Shown: positions 8,496-17,819 of the stretch, piece after piece
How the letters are laid out: each line of letters opens with the position of its first letter
How positions within the stretch are numbered: the stretch's first letter is position 1
Assembly: GCF_000685095.1 (NCBI RefSeq)
Contig: NZ_BAYE01000019.1
Span: 1 to 64,000, forward strand
Direction: 5' to 3'
Length of the DNA: 64,000 nucleotides
Source: Paraburkholderia caledonica NBRC 102488
GTDB lineage: Bacteria > Pseudomonadota > Gammaproteobacteria > Burkholderiales > Burkholderiaceae
Position numbers and translations under genes: made by a program
The notes under the pieces: model-generated
Seen by the model: only the letters and a program-made list of their open reading frames with translations
Databases searched by the model: none
What the model was told of the DNA's origin: nothing

Positions 8496-8924
8496 GTGTT
8501 CCAAGGGGCGTCGGCGCTGACTCTCGATGCGAAAGGACGGATGTCAATTCCGTCCCGCTATCGGGATGCGCTGCAAACACAGGCAGAGGGCCGGGTGACG
8601 ATCACCAAGCACCCGGACGGCTGCCTGTTGCTCTTTCCGCGCCCGGAATGGGAAGTCTTCCGCGACAAAGTCGACAAGCTGCCCATGAACGCCGCCTGGT
8701 GGAAGCGCATTTTTCTCGGCAACGCAATGGACGTGGACATGGACGGCGCGGGCCGTGTGCTCGTGTCGCCGGAGTTGCGCGCGGCCGGCACGCTGGAAAA
8801 AGAAGTGACGCTGCTCGGCATGGGCCGCCACTTCGAGTTGTGGGACGCACAAATTTACGCCGCGAAGGAACAGGCGGCGATCGCCGAGGGCATGCCCGAA
8901 GCGTTAAAGAATTTCACGTTCTGA
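8496..8924 (+). CDS. mraZ: Transcriptional regulator MraZ
   Basis: A 142-residue DNA-binding protein of the AbrB-like double SpoVT fold. It forms ring-shaped oligomers and represses the dcw promoter. The two family motifs occur twice, as expected from the internal duplication: LDAKGRMSIPSRYRDAL near residues 9-25 and MDGAGRVLVSPELRAA near 84-99. The start is a GTG at 8496 preceded by GAGGGAGAG, which gives the conserved MFQGAS N-terminus. It is the first gene of the cluster, and its predicted binding repeats lie directly upstream. Confidence 0.95.
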   Translation: MFQGASALTLDAKGRMSIPSRYRDALQTQAEGRVTITKHPDGCLLLFPRPEWEVFRDKVDKLPMNAAWWKRIFLGNAMDVDMDGAGRVLVSPELRAAGTLEKEVTLLGMGRHFELWDAQIYAAKEQAAIAEGMPEALKNFTF

Positions 8925-8939
8925 TCGCGGCATACATAT

Positions 8940-9893
8940 ATGGCATCTGCGATGAGAAACGAATTGCAGCATCGCACGGTGCTGCTGGAAGAAGCGGTCA
9001 ACGCGCTGGTCACCCGCGCGGACGGCGTTTATGTGGACGGCACGTTTGGGCGTGGCGGTCACAGCCGGCTGGTGCTGGAAAAGCTGAGCGAGTCGGGGCG
9101 TCTGATCGCTTTCGACAAAGACCCGCTCGCGATCGCCACGGCGCAGCAAATCGCCGATCCGCGCTTTGGCATCGTGCACGAGAGTTTTGCTTCACTGCGC
9201 ACCGCGATTGCGGAGCGCGGGATTGAACGGGTGTCGGGTGTTTTGCTGGATCTGGGCGTGTCGTCGCCGCAAGTCGACGACCCGGAGCGGGGTTTCAGTT
9301 TCCGCGCCGACGGCCCGCTCGACATGCGGATGGACCCGACGCGCGGCGAGTCTGCCGCTGAATGGCTGGCGCGGGCCACGGTGCAGGAACTGACGGAGGT
9401 GATACGAGATTATGGGGAAGAACGGTTTGCTTTTCAGATTGCAAAGGCGCTTGTTGCTCGCCGGGCAGAGTCCGACCGTCTTGGGCCTCTCGTCAGCACG
9501 GGCGAGCTTGCCCAAATCGTGGCTAACGTCGTCAAAACCCGTGAGAAGGGCAAGGATCCGGCAACCCGCACCTTTCAGGCTATACGGATTCACATCAATC
9601 AAGAGCTTGCGGAGCTGCAAGTCGTTTTAGAAGCAGCGTTAGCGCTGCTGGAGCAAGGGGGGCGGCTGGTGGTCATCAGCTTTCATTCGCTCGAGGACCG
9701 GATCGTCAAGCGATTCATGCAGGCGCACGCAAGTACGCCTACGGTCGATCGTCGCCTGCCGATTCGCGCCGTCGACCTGCCGAGTCCCCCGCTCAAAATC
9801 ATCGGCCGTGTGTTTGCAAGCGACGCTGAAGTCGCCGCCAACCCGCGCGCCCGTTCTGCCGTGATGCGCGTGGCGGAGCGAATCGCACCATGA
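8940..9893 (+). CDS. rsmH: 16S rRNA (cytosine(1402)-N(4))-methyltransferase RsmH
   Basis: A 317-residue S-adenosylmethionine-dependent enzyme that methylates N4 of C1402 in the ribosomal P site. The N-terminal HRTVLLEEAVNAL and the SAM-binding YVDGTFGRGGHS (about residues 31-42) are characteristic, as are DLGVSSPQVDDPERGFSF and the C-terminal VISFHSLEDRIVKRFM. Length is typical (E. coli 313). It follows mraZ by 15 bases, and its stop codon overlaps the ftsL start (ATGA). Confidence 0.96.
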   Translation: MASAMRNELQHRTVLLEEAVNALVTRADGVYVDGTFGRGGHSRLVLEKLSESGRLIAFDKDPLAIATAQQIADPRFGIVHESFASLRTAIAERGIERVSGVLLDLGVSSPQVDDPERGFSFRADGPLDMRMDPTRGESAAEWLARATVQELTEVIRDYGEERFAFQIAKALVARRAESDRLGPLVSTGELAQIVANVVKTREKGKDPATRTFQAIRIHINQELAELQVVLEAALALLEQGGRLVVISFHSLEDRIVKRFMQAHASTPTVDRRLPIRAVDLPSPPLKIIGRVFASDAEVAANPRARSAVMRVAERIAP

Positions 9894-10240
9894 ATCGTCT
9901 CAACATTTTCCTGCTGATGATCGTGATGGGCTGTGCCTTGTCTGTCGTCAACGCAACCAATCAGCAGCGCCAGATCTTCATCCAGTTGCAGCGCGCGCAA
10001 TCTCAGGAGCGCCAGCTGCAACAGGACTATTCGCAGCTTCAATATCAGCAGAGCGCGCTGTCGAAAACGTCGCGCATCGAGCAGATCGCCACCGCGTCGC
10101 TAAAAATGCAATCGGTCACGACCGGTCGCACGCAATATCTGACGCTCGATCCTGGCTCGGCGAAGGCTGAAGACGCGCCGATTCCGACTTCCGGTCCGGC
10201 GTCCGCGCCTGCAACGAGCCGCAGCGGAGGCGTGCGATGA
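9890..10240 (+). CDS. ftsL: Cell division protein FtsL
   Basis: A 116-residue bitopic inner-membrane protein of the FtsQLB divisome subcomplex that activates FtsWI. One transmembrane segment covers about residues 5-22 (NIFLLMIVMGCALSVV). A periplasmic coiled coil rich in Gln, Leu and Arg (about 25-75) follows. A proline/alanine-rich tail ends the protein. FtsL sequences are poorly conserved, so the call rests on topology, size and position between rsmH and ftsI. It overlaps both neighbours by 4 bases, which suggests translational coupling. Confidence 0.92.
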   Translation: MNRLNIFLLMIVMGCALSVVNATNQQRQIFIQLQRAQSQERQLQQDYSQLQYQQSALSKTSRIEQIATASLKMQSVTTGRTQYLTLDPGSAKAEDAPIPTSGPASAPATSRSGGVR

Positions 10241-12102
10241 AAAAATCGTCGGCTCGCAAGAGCGTCGCCTTCTCAGCGAACCCGATCCTGTCGGTGCGCT
10301 TGCCTATGTGGCGCTCCAAGCTTGTCGTGTTCCTGCTTTTCATGGCGTTCGTCGCGCTGACCGCGCGCGCCTTCTGGATTCAGGGCCCCGGCAACGCGTT
10401 CTATCTGAAGCAGGGCGAAATCCGATATCAGCGCCGGCTGGAATTGCCCGCCACGCGCGGCAAGATTCTCGACCGCAACGGTCTCGTGCTGGCCACGAGC
10501 CTGCCGGTGCGCGCGATCTGGGCAATTCCGGAATCGGTGCCGGACGATCTCGGCGCGGAAAAGCTGGGCGCGCTCGGCAAACTGCTCGGCATGACCGATA
10601 AGGAATTGCGCAGGAAGCTCTCGGAAGACAAGAACTTCGTGTACGTCAAGCGTCAGGTGCCGGTAGACATCGCCGAGAAGGTGAAGGCGCTGGACATCCC
10701 CGGCATTTACGCGCGTGACGAGTACAAGCGTTTCTATCCGGAAGGCGAGATCACCGCTCACCTGATCGGCTTCACCAACGTCGAGGACGAAGGCCAGGAA
10801 GGCGTCGAGCTCGGCGATCAGAAGCTGCTGGCGGGCATGTCGGGCAGCCGCCGCGTGATCAAGGACCGCATGGGCCACATCATCGAGGACGTGGACGAGC
10901 AGGTCGTGCCGCACAACGGCCAAGACGTGGATCTGTCGATCGACAGCAAGATCCAGTACATCGCGTACACGAACCTGAAAGCGGCCGTTGAAAAGTTCAA
11001 GGCGAAGGCCGGCGCGGCAATGGTGATCGACGTCCGGACCGGCGAAGTGCTGGCGCTCGTCAATTACCCGACCTACAACCCGAACGACCGGTCGCACATG
11101 ACCGGCGACCAGTTGCGCAATCGCATCCTGACCGATACGTTCGAGCCGGGCTCGATCATGAAACCGTTCACGGTGTCGCTCGCGCTCGATCTGCACCGCG
11201 TCACGCCGACTACACTGGTTGATACAGGCGGCGGCCGCTTCGTGCTTGACGGTGCGCCGATTACCGACGACAGCGCGTTCGGTGTCCTGACCGTCGGCGG
11301 CGTGATCCAGAAGTCGAGCAACATCGGCGCGACGAAGATTGCGATGCAGCTCAAGCCCGAAGAGATGTGGAATATGTACACGAGCATCGGTCTCGGTCAG
11401 GCGCCGAAGGTCGGTTTCCCCGGCGCGGCGGCGGGACGTCTGCGTCCGTGGAAAAGCTGGCGCCGTATCGAGCAGGCGACCATGTCCTACGGCTATGGCC
11501 TGTCGGTGTCGCTGTTCCAGTTGGGTCGCGCGTATTCGGCCATCGCGCACGACGGTCAGATCATGCCAGTGTCGATTTTCCGCACGCCTGGCGATCAGCC
11601 GGCAACGGGTCCGCAGATTTTCTCGCCGACCACCGCCCGCGAAGTGCGCGCGATGCTCGAAACGGTCGTCTCGCCTGGCGGCACGTCGCCTGATGCAGCG
11701 GTGCCGGGTTATCGCGTCGGCGGCAAGAGCGGTACGGCGTATAAGCACGGTCCGCATGGTTACGACCACTCGAAATATCGCGCGTCGTTTGTCGGTATGG
11801 CGCCCATGCCGAACCCGCGTATCGTCGTCGCGGTATCGGTCGACGAGCCGACCGCGGGTAGTCACTTCGGTGGGCAGGTGTCCGGGCCCGTGTTCTCGGG
11901 CATCGTCGGCGATACGTTGCGTTCGCTGAATGTGCCGCCGCAAATGCCGGTCAAGCAGATGGTGGTATCGGACGATTCCGCATCTGCCGCACCTTCCGCA
12001 ACGCCCGCGCCGTCCGCTGCGAAAAAGATCTCGACCAGCGCCGGCGCAAAGAAGATGACGATTTCCGCGAACGCGAAGAGCCATCCGGGAGTCGTTCGAT
12101 GA
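10237..12102 (+). CDS. ftsI: Peptidoglycan D,D-transpeptidase FtsI (PBP3)
   Basis: A 621-residue class B penicillin-binding protein that cross-links septal peptidoglycan, partner of FtsW. A membrane anchor lies near residues 29-46. The PBP dimer domain starts around RRLELPATRGKILDRNG. The three transpeptidase motifs are S306-I-M-K309, S360-S-N362 and K497-S-G-T. The C-terminal 45 or so residues form a Ser/Ala/Pro/Lys-rich tail, longer than in E. coli FtsI (588 residues). The tail may extend into the periplasm, and its role is unknown. Its start and stop overlap ftsL and murE by 4 bases each. Confidence 0.96.
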   Translation: MKKSSARKSVAFSANPILSVRLPMWRSKLVVFLLFMAFVALTARAFWIQGPGNAFYLKQGEIRYQRRLELPATRGKILDRNGLVLATSLPVRAIWAIPESVPDDLGAEKLGALGKLLGMTDKELRRKLSEDKNFVYVKRQVPVDIAEKVKALDIPGIYARDEYKRFYPEGEITAHLIGFTNVEDEGQEGVELGDQKLLAGMSGSRRVIKDRMGHIIEDVDEQVVPHNGQDVDLSIDSKIQYIAYTNLKAAVEKFKAKAGAAMVIDVRTGEVLALVNYPTYNPNDRSHMTGDQLRNRILTDTFEPGSIMKPFTVSLALDLHRVTPTTLVDTGGGRFVLDGAPITDDSAFGVLTVGGVIQKSSNIGATKIAMQLKPEEMWNMYTSIGLGQAPKVGFPGAAAGRLRPWKSWRRIEQATMSYGYGLSVSLFQLGRAYSAIAHDGQIMPVSIFRTPGDQPATGPQIFSPTTAREVRAMLETVVSPGGTSPDAAVPGYRVGGKSGTAYKHGPHGYDHSKYRASFVGMAPMPNPRIVVAVSVDEPTAGSHFGGQVSGPVFSGIVGDTLRSLNVPPQMPVKQMVVSDDSASAAPSATPAPSAAKKISTSAGAKKMTISANAKSHPGVVR

Positions 12103-13670
12103 GCGCGCTGCGCAACAATCATCCGGCGCATCGGGAGATCGCCGAAGCGCTGTGCTGGCTGCGCGCACGCGTGCAGCCAGGCGCGCATCTGCACGCCGAC
12201 ACGCGTTCGCTCGCCGCCGGCGACGCATTCTTCGCCTACGCAGTGGATGGCGCGGACAACCGTCCGTTCATCGACGGTGCAATTGAACGCGGTGCTGCCG
12301 CCGTGCTGGTTCAGGCCGAAGGATTCAACGGCGCGATCGATGCATCTACGACGCTTGCGGTGCCGGCGTTGAACGACCTCGCCGGTTCAATCGCGAGTGC
12401 CTGGTACAACGATCCGAGCGACAGCATGCTGACGGTCGGCGTGACGGGCACGAACGGCAAGACTTCGTGCAGTCAGTGGATTTCTGCGGCACTCACCGCG
12501 CTCGGCACACGTTGCGCGATCATCGGCACGCTTGGCACCGGTTTGCCGGGACAACTGGTGCACACCGGCTTCACGACACCCGACGCGCCGCAATTGCAGC
12601 GCAGTCTTGCGCAATTGCGCGACGTCGGCGCGCGCGCAGTGGCAATGGAAGTGTCGTCGCATGCGCTGCATCAGGGGCGCGTGAACGGCACGGCGTTCGA
12701 CATCGCCGTGTTCACGAATCTCACGCAAGACCACCTCGACTATCACCGCACGTTGGAAGCGTATGAAGCGGCGAAGGCGCGTCTTTTCGCGTGGCCCGAA
12801 CTGCGCGCGGCGGTGATCAATCGGGACGACGCGGCCGGCCGCCGTCTGCTTGTCAGCACTCGAGATCACGCTCGCACCATCGCCTACGGCCTCGACTCCG
12901 CGCCGCACGACGCGTCACAAAGTGCAGGGCAAAGCGCGCCGCAAGCGGACGCGTGGTTGCTCGCGTCGAACGTGCGCGCCACCGCGACCGGCACGGCGTT
13001 CCATCTGAACACGTCCGACTGGGGCAAGGCCGACGTCGAAGTACAAACGCTCGGTGCGTTCAACGTGAGCAATCTGCTCGGCGTGCTCGGCGCATTGTTT
13101 GCCGCCGACGTGCCGTTCGACGCCGCGCTCGGCCAACTCGCGAAGCTCGAATCGGTGAACGGCCGCATGGAACGCCTCGGCGGCCGTTTGCAGAATGACG
13201 AGCCGCTCGTGGTGATCGACTACGCGCACACGCCAGACGCGCTTGAAAAAACGCTGGAAGCGCTGCGCCCGATGGCAACCGCGCGCGGCGGCGAGCTGAT
13301 TTGCATGTTCGGCTGCGGCGGCGACCGCGACGCGACCAAGCGTCCGTTGATGGGCGCAATCGCCGAGAAGATCGCGGACGGCGTCGTGGTTACGAGCGAC
13401 AACCCGCGCAGCGAAGATCCGCAATCGATCATCGAGCAGATCGCAGCGGGAATGAAAGACGCGTCGAAAGCGCGCCGCATTGAAGACCGCGCGAGCGCGA
13501 TCCTTCAGGCGATCCGCAGCGCCGCGCGGGAAGACGTCATCGTGCTAGCCGGAAAAGGGCACGAAGCGACACAGGAAATCATGGGCAAGAAGCGCGCTTT
13601 CTCCGATCAGGACCACGCCCGTCTCGCGCTCGCCGCGCGGGCGACGCAGGCACGCGGAGGTGGCGAATGA
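12099..13670 (+). CDS. murE: UDP-MurNAc-L-Ala-D-Glu--meso-diaminopimelate ligase
   Basis: A 523-residue cytosolic Mur ligase that adds the third stem-peptide residue using ATP. The ATP-binding loop GVTGTNGKTS has its lysine at residue 121. The motif D434-N-P-R437 is the known determinant for meso-diaminopimelate over lysine, so the organism makes DAP-type peptidoglycan. The uridine-binding N-terminal domain, central ligase domain and C-terminal domain are all present. Length is a little above E. coli MurE (495). The coding sequence overlaps ftsI and murF by 4 bases at each end. Confidence 0.96.
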   Translation: MSALRNNHPAHREIAEALCWLRARVQPGAHLHADTRSLAAGDAFFAYAVDGADNRPFIDGAIERGAAAVLVQAEGFNGAIDASTTLAVPALNDLAGSIASAWYNDPSDSMLTVGVTGTNGKTSCSQWISAALTALGTRCAIIGTLGTGLPGQLVHTGFTTPDAPQLQRSLAQLRDVGARAVAMEVSSHALHQGRVNGTAFDIAVFTNLTQDHLDYHRTLEAYEAAKARLFAWPELRAAVINRDDAAGRRLLVSTRDHARTIAYGLDSAPHDASQSAGQSAPQADAWLLASNVRATATGTAFHLNTSDWGKADVEVQTLGAFNVSNLLGVLGALFAADVPFDAALGQLAKLESVNGRMERLGGRLQNDEPLVVIDYAHTPDALEKTLEALRPMATARGGELICMFGCGGDRDATKRPLMGAIAEKIADGVVVTSDNPRSEDPQSIIEQIAAGMKDASKARRIEDRASAILQAIRSAAREDVIVLAGKGHEATQEIMGKKRAFSDQDHARLALAARATQARGGGE

Positions 13671-15094
13671 GCGGGCAAGGAAATGCAATGTTCTCGCTGC
13701 GTGAAGCCGCCGCGCTGATTCCGGGCGCGACCGTGATCGGTGACGACAGCGTCACCTTCGAACGCGTGTCGACCGATAGCCGCAGCGCGGGTCCGGGCGA
13801 TCTCTTCGTCGCGATCAAGGGCGAGCGTTTTGACGCGCACGACTTCCTCGCTGACGTTGCCGCGCGCAACGTGACGGCGGCGCTCGTTTCGCGCGCGCCG
13901 CAAGACTGGAACGTGCCGGCGCTGCGCGTGAGAGATACGCGCGTTGGGTTGGGCGCGCTGGCTCGCGGCTGGCGTCGCAAGTTCGGCATGCCGCTCGTCG
14001 CCGTGACGGGCAGCAATGGCAAGACCACGGTCAAAGAAATGATCGCGTCGATCTTCGCCGCCGCCGTTGGAGCGGATGCGCGGCTCGCGACCGCCGGCAA
14101 CTTCAACAACGATATTGGCTTGCCGCTCACGCTGTTCCGTCTGAATGCCGCGCATCGGCTGGCCGTGGTCGAGCTCGGCATGAATCATCCTGGCGAAACG
14201 TCGTTGCTCGCGAAGATTGCCGAGCCGACGGTTGCGGTCGTGAACAACGCGCAGCGCGAGCATCAGGAGTTCATGGCGACCGTGGAAGCCGTCGCGCTCG
14301 AGCATGCGAGCGTGATTCATGCGCTGAGTCCGGACGGCGTCGCCGTGTTTCCTGCGGACGACGCTTTCGCCAGCATCTGGCGCGTGGCCGCCACCGGCAA
14401 CCGGATCGTCGACTTCGCGCTGAACAGCGACGAACGCACGACAGCAGCCGCCGTCACCGGCAGGTTCGACGGCAAGCTGCTGAGCGTCGACACACCGCAA
14501 GGCCATGTCGAAATCACGCTGCAAGTGCTCGGCAATCACAACGCGCACAACGCGTTGGCCGCGACATCGGCCGCACTCGCCGCAGGCGTTTCGCTCGATG
14601 CGATCAAGCGCGGCCTCGAATCGTTCGGCGCGGTGAAAGGCCGCTTGCAGGTAAAGCATGCCGCGCTTGGCACGCTAGCCGGCGCAACGGTGATCGACGA
14701 CACGTACAACGCGAATCCCGACTCGATGCGCGCCGCGATCGACGTGCTCGCGTCGCACGCTTCGCCGCGTGTGCTCGTCATGGGCGACATGGGCGAAGTC
14801 GGCGACAACGGTCCCGAGTTCCATCGCGAGATCGGCGCATACGCGAGGGAACGCGGTATCGACGCGCTGTACGCAATGGGCGACGCCTCGCGCGACGCCT
14901 GCACCGCGTATGGCGCTGGCGCGCATCACGTGGCCGACATCGGCACGCTGGTCGCGCAATTGCAGCAGGCCGGCTTCGGCGCCGCTGCAACGCTTCTCGT
15001 GAAAGGCTCGCGCTTCATGCAGATGGAGCGCGTGGTGGACGCCGTTACGAGTCCACAACCCAACGCAGCGGGCAGTACGCCCGCCGCACACTGA
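13667..15094 (+). CDS. murF: UDP-MurNAc-tripeptide--D-alanyl-D-alanine ligase
   Basis: A 475-residue Mur ligase that attaches D-Ala-D-Ala to make UDP-MurNAc-pentapeptide. The P-loop VTGSNGKTTVKEM starts near residue 113, with its lysine at 119. NFNNDIGLPLT and the C-terminal DDTYNANPDSM plus VMGDMGEVG motifs are typical of MurF. An ATG at 13688 giving MFSLREAA is an alternative start and aligns better with other MurF N-termini. The first ATG is kept because it overlaps the murE stop by 4 bases. Confidence 0.95.
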   Translation: MSGQGNAMFSLREAAALIPGATVIGDDSVTFERVSTDSRSAGPGDLFVAIKGERFDAHDFLADVAARNVTAALVSRAPQDWNVPALRVRDTRVGLGALARGWRRKFGMPLVAVTGSNGKTTVKEMIASIFAAAVGADARLATAGNFNNDIGLPLTLFRLNAAHRLAVVELGMNHPGETSLLAKIAEPTVAVVNNAQREHQEFMATVEAVALEHASVIHALSPDGVAVFPADDAFASIWRVAATGNRIVDFALNSDERTTAAAVTGRFDGKLLSVDTPQGHVEITLQVLGNHNAHNALAATSAALAAGVSLDAIKRGLESFGAVKGRLQVKHAALGTLAGATVIDDTYNANPDSMRAAIDVLASHASPRVLVMGDMGEVGDNGPEFHREIGAYARERGIDALYAMGDASRDACTAYGAGAHHVADIGTLVAQLQQAGFGAAATLLVKGSRFMQMERVVDAVTSPQPNAAGSTPAAH

Positions 15095-15111
15095 AATAGA
15101 AGGACCGAAGC

Positions 15112-16281
15112 ATGCTACTGGCGCTGGCGCAATGGCTGCAGAATGACGCAAGCTTCTTGCGCGTGTTCAGTTATCTCACTTTCCGCGCGGTGATGGCGAC
15201 CATCACCGCGCTGCTGATCGGGCTCGTCTGCGGCCCGGCGGTGATTCGCAAGCTGACCGCCATGAAGGTCGGTCAGGCTGTTCGTAAAGACGGTCCGCAA
15301 ACGCACCTCGTGAAATCCGGCACGCCGACCATGGGCGGTGTGCTGATTCTGCTCGGCATCGCCGTGGCCACGCTGTTGTGGGCGGACCTGACCAATCGCT
15401 TCATCTGGATCGTGATTCTGGTTACGTTCGGCTTCGGCGTGATCGGTTGGGTCGACGATTACCGCAAGGTCGTCTACAAGGACCCGCGCGGCATGTCGTC
15501 GCGCGAAAAGTATTTCTGGCAGTCGGTGATCGGTCTGTTCGCCGCGGTGTACCTCGCGTTCAGCGTGTCGGAGGCGAGCAACGTGCGTGTGTTCGACCTG
15601 TTCATGGCGTGGGTGCGCAGCGGCTTGTCGATGGGCTTGCCCGCCCGTGCCGACCTGATGTTGCCGTTCGTCAAGTCGATCAGCTATCCGCTTGGCGTGT
15701 GGGGCTTCATCGTACTGACGTATCTGGTCATCGTCGGCGCGAGCAATGCGGTCAACCTCACTGATGGCCTCGACGGGCTCGTGATCATGCCGGTCGTACT
15801 GGTCGGCGCATCGCTCGGCGTGTTCGCTTACGTGATGGGCAGCTCGGTCTACTCGAAATACCTGTTGTTTCCGCATATCGCCGGCGCGGGCGAATTACTG
15901 ATTTTCTGCTCGGCAATGGGCGGCGCGGGGCTCGCGTTTCTCTGGTTCAACACGCATCCGGCGCAGATGTTCATGGGCGATGTCGGCGCGCTCGCGCTCG
16001 GCGGGGCGCTCGGCACGGTCGCGGTCATCGTGCGCCAGGAAATCGTGCTTTTCATCATGGGCGGCATTTTCGTCGCGGAAACGCTTTCCGTGATGTTGCA
16101 GGTGGTGTGGTTCAAATTCACCAAGCGGCGTTTCGGCGAAGGCCGGCGTCTCTTCAAGATGGCGCCGCTGCATCACCACTTCGAATTGTCGGGTTGGAAG
16201 GAGACGCAAGTTGTCGTGCGCTTCTGGATCATCACGTTGATGTTGTGTCTGTTCGGATTGTCCACGCTCAAGTTGCGTTAA
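15112..16281 (+). CDS. mraY: Phospho-N-acetylmuramoyl-pentapeptide-transferase MraY
   Basis: A 389-residue integral membrane enzyme that transfers phospho-MurNAc-pentapeptide to undecaprenyl phosphate to form lipid I. About ten hydrophobic segments are visible. Catalytic and family motifs include GTPTMGGVLIL, GWVDDYRK (Asp-Asp pair), NAVNLTDGLDGL and the substrate loop LHHHFELSGWKE near the C-terminus. It sits 17 bases after murF, preceded by AGAAGGACC. Length is slightly above E. coli MraY (360). Confidence 0.97.
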   Translation: MLLALAQWLQNDASFLRVFSYLTFRAVMATITALLIGLVCGPAVIRKLTAMKVGQAVRKDGPQTHLVKSGTPTMGGVLILLGIAVATLLWADLTNRFIWIVILVTFGFGVIGWVDDYRKVVYKDPRGMSSREKYFWQSVIGLFAAVYLAFSVSEASNVRVFDLFMAWVRSGLSMGLPARADLMLPFVKSISYPLGVWGFIVLTYLVIVGASNAVNLTDGLDGLVIMPVVLVGASLGVFAYVMGSSVYSKYLLFPHIAGAGELLIFCSAMGGAGLAFLWFNTHPAQMFMGDVGALALGGALGTVAVIVRQEIVLFIMGGIFVAETLSVMLQVVWFKFTKRRFGEGRRLFKMAPLHHHFELSGWKETQVVVRFWIITLMLCLFGLSTLKLR

Positions 16282-16304
16282 GCAGGTATTAGGGGAAGCA
16301 GGCG

Positions 16305-17819
16305 ATGTTCGGCGAGAAGTTTCGGGATCGGCAAAAGCCGATGGTGCTCGTGCTGGGACTGGGTGAATCCGGTCTCGCGATGGCGCGCTGGTGCGCGCGG
16401 CACGGCTGTCGGCTGCGTGTGGCCGATACGCGCGAAGTACCGCCGAATCTGTCCGCACTGGAAGCGCATGGCGTCGACGCTGCGTTTGTCGGCGGCCCGT
16501 TTTCGCCTGTGTTGCTCGAAGGCGTGGAGCTCGTTGCGATCAGCCCGGGTTTGTCGCCGCTCGCCGCCGACCTGCTGCCGCTGATCACCGCGGCCCGCGA
16601 GCAGGGCATCCCCGTGTGGGGCGAGCTCGAACTGTTCTCCCAAGCGCTGAAAACGCTCGGCGAGAGCGGCTACGCGCCGAAAGTCATCGCGATTACCGGC
16701 ACCAACGGCAAGACCACGACTACCAGCCTGACGGGCCTGCTTTGCGAACGTGCGGGCAAGAAGGTCGCGGTGGCGGGCAACATTAGCCCCGCGCTGCTCG
16801 ACAAACTGAGCGAAGCGATCGACAACACCGCGCTGCCCGACGTGTGGGTGCTCGAACTGTCGAGCTTCCAGCTTGAAACAGCGCATACGTTCGAGCCGGA
16901 CGCCGCGGCGATTCTCAACATCACGCAGGATCATCTCGACTGGCATGGCGGTCTCGACGCATACGCCGCCGCGAAGGGCCGGATCTTCGGTACACAAACA
17001 GTGCGCGTGCTCAATCGCGACGACGCGCGCGTGATGGCGCTTGCGCCTTCCGAGGTTAGCGACATCGCAGTCGTGACCTTCGGCGTAACCGAACCGAAGA
17101 GCGACGGCGACTACGGTCTGCTGCGCGATAACGGCATGATCTGGCTGGTCGAAGCACACGACCTCGACGCGAGCGACGAACCCGCACCGAAGCGTCGTCG
17201 CAAGAACGAAGCAGTTACGCCGCCGAACATTGCGCTGAAGCGCCTGATGCCGGCGGACGCCTTGCGCATTCGCGGCCTGCACAATGCGGCCAACGCCCTT
17301 GCCGCCTATGCGCTCGCGCGCGCCATCGGCCTGCCCGGCGCGCGTCTTTTGCATGGCTTGCGCGAGTATCACGGCGAGCCGCATCGCGTGGAACTGATTG
17401 CATCGATCGACGGCATTGATTATGTCGACGACAGCAAGGGCACCAACGTGGGCGCGACGGTTGCCGCACTCGATGGTCTCGCGCAGCGCGTCGTGCTGAT
17501 TGCTGGCGGCGACGGCAAGGGCCAGGACTTCGAGCCGCTTGCCGCGCCGGTCATGCGCTGGTGCCGCGCAGTGATGCTGATTGGCCGTGACGCGCCGCAG
17601 ATCCGCGCGGCGCTCGAAGAGACCGGCATCGCGATGACTGACCACGCCACGCTCGAAGAAGCGACGCGTGCGGCGACGGCGCTCGCACAACCGGGCGACG
17701 CCATCCTGTTGTCACCGGCTTGCGCGAGCTTCGACATGTTCAAGGGTTATGCGCATCGTGCGGCGGTGTTTCGCAGCACGGTAGAAGAAATCGCGGCCGA
17801 ACGGGGGACGATGATATGA
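16305..17819 (+). CDS. murD: UDP-N-acetylmuramoylalanine--D-glutamate ligase
   Basis: A 504-residue cytosolic Mur ligase that adds D-glutamate to UDP-MurNAc-L-alanine. The N-terminal Rossmann part has VLGLGESGLAMARW, the P-loop is ITGTNGKTTTTS near residue 129, and the C-terminal domain has DDSKGTNVGAT and GGDGKGQDFEPL. The protein is about 65 residues longer than E. coli MurD. Part of the excess is an insertion around residues 275-315 containing a basic run (APKRRRKNEAV) between the central and C-terminal domains. The stop TGA lies inside the ftsW start (ATATGA). Confidence 0.95.
   Translation: MFGEKFRDRQKPMVLVLGLGESGLAMARWCARHGCRLRVADTREVPPNLSALEAHGVDAAFVGGPFSPVLLEGVELVAISPGLSPLAADLLPLITAAREQGIPVWGELELFSQALKTLGESGYAPKVIAITGTNGKTTTTSLTGLLCERAGKKVAVAGNISPALLDKLSEAIDNTALPDVWVLELSSFQLETAHTFEPDAAAILNITQDHLDWHGGLDAYAAAKGRIFGTQTVRVLNRDDARVMALAPSEVSDIAVVTFGVTEPKSDGDYGLLRDNGMIWLVEAHDLDASDEPAPKRRRKNEAVTPPNIALKRLMPADALRIRGLHNAANALAAYALARAIGLPGARLLHGLREYHGEPHRVELIASIDGIDYVDDSKGTNVGATVAALDGLAQRVVLIAGGDGKGQDFEPLAAPVMRWCRAVMLIGRDAPQIRAALEETGIAMTDHATLEEATRAATALAQPGDAILLSPACASFDMFKGYAHRAAVFRSTVEEIAAERGTMI

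Noticed and set aside
17170..17215. Basic run in MurD as a nucleic-acid-binding or targeting signal
   Set aside because: A short Lys/Arg cluster in a bacterial enzyme linker is not evidence of such a role.
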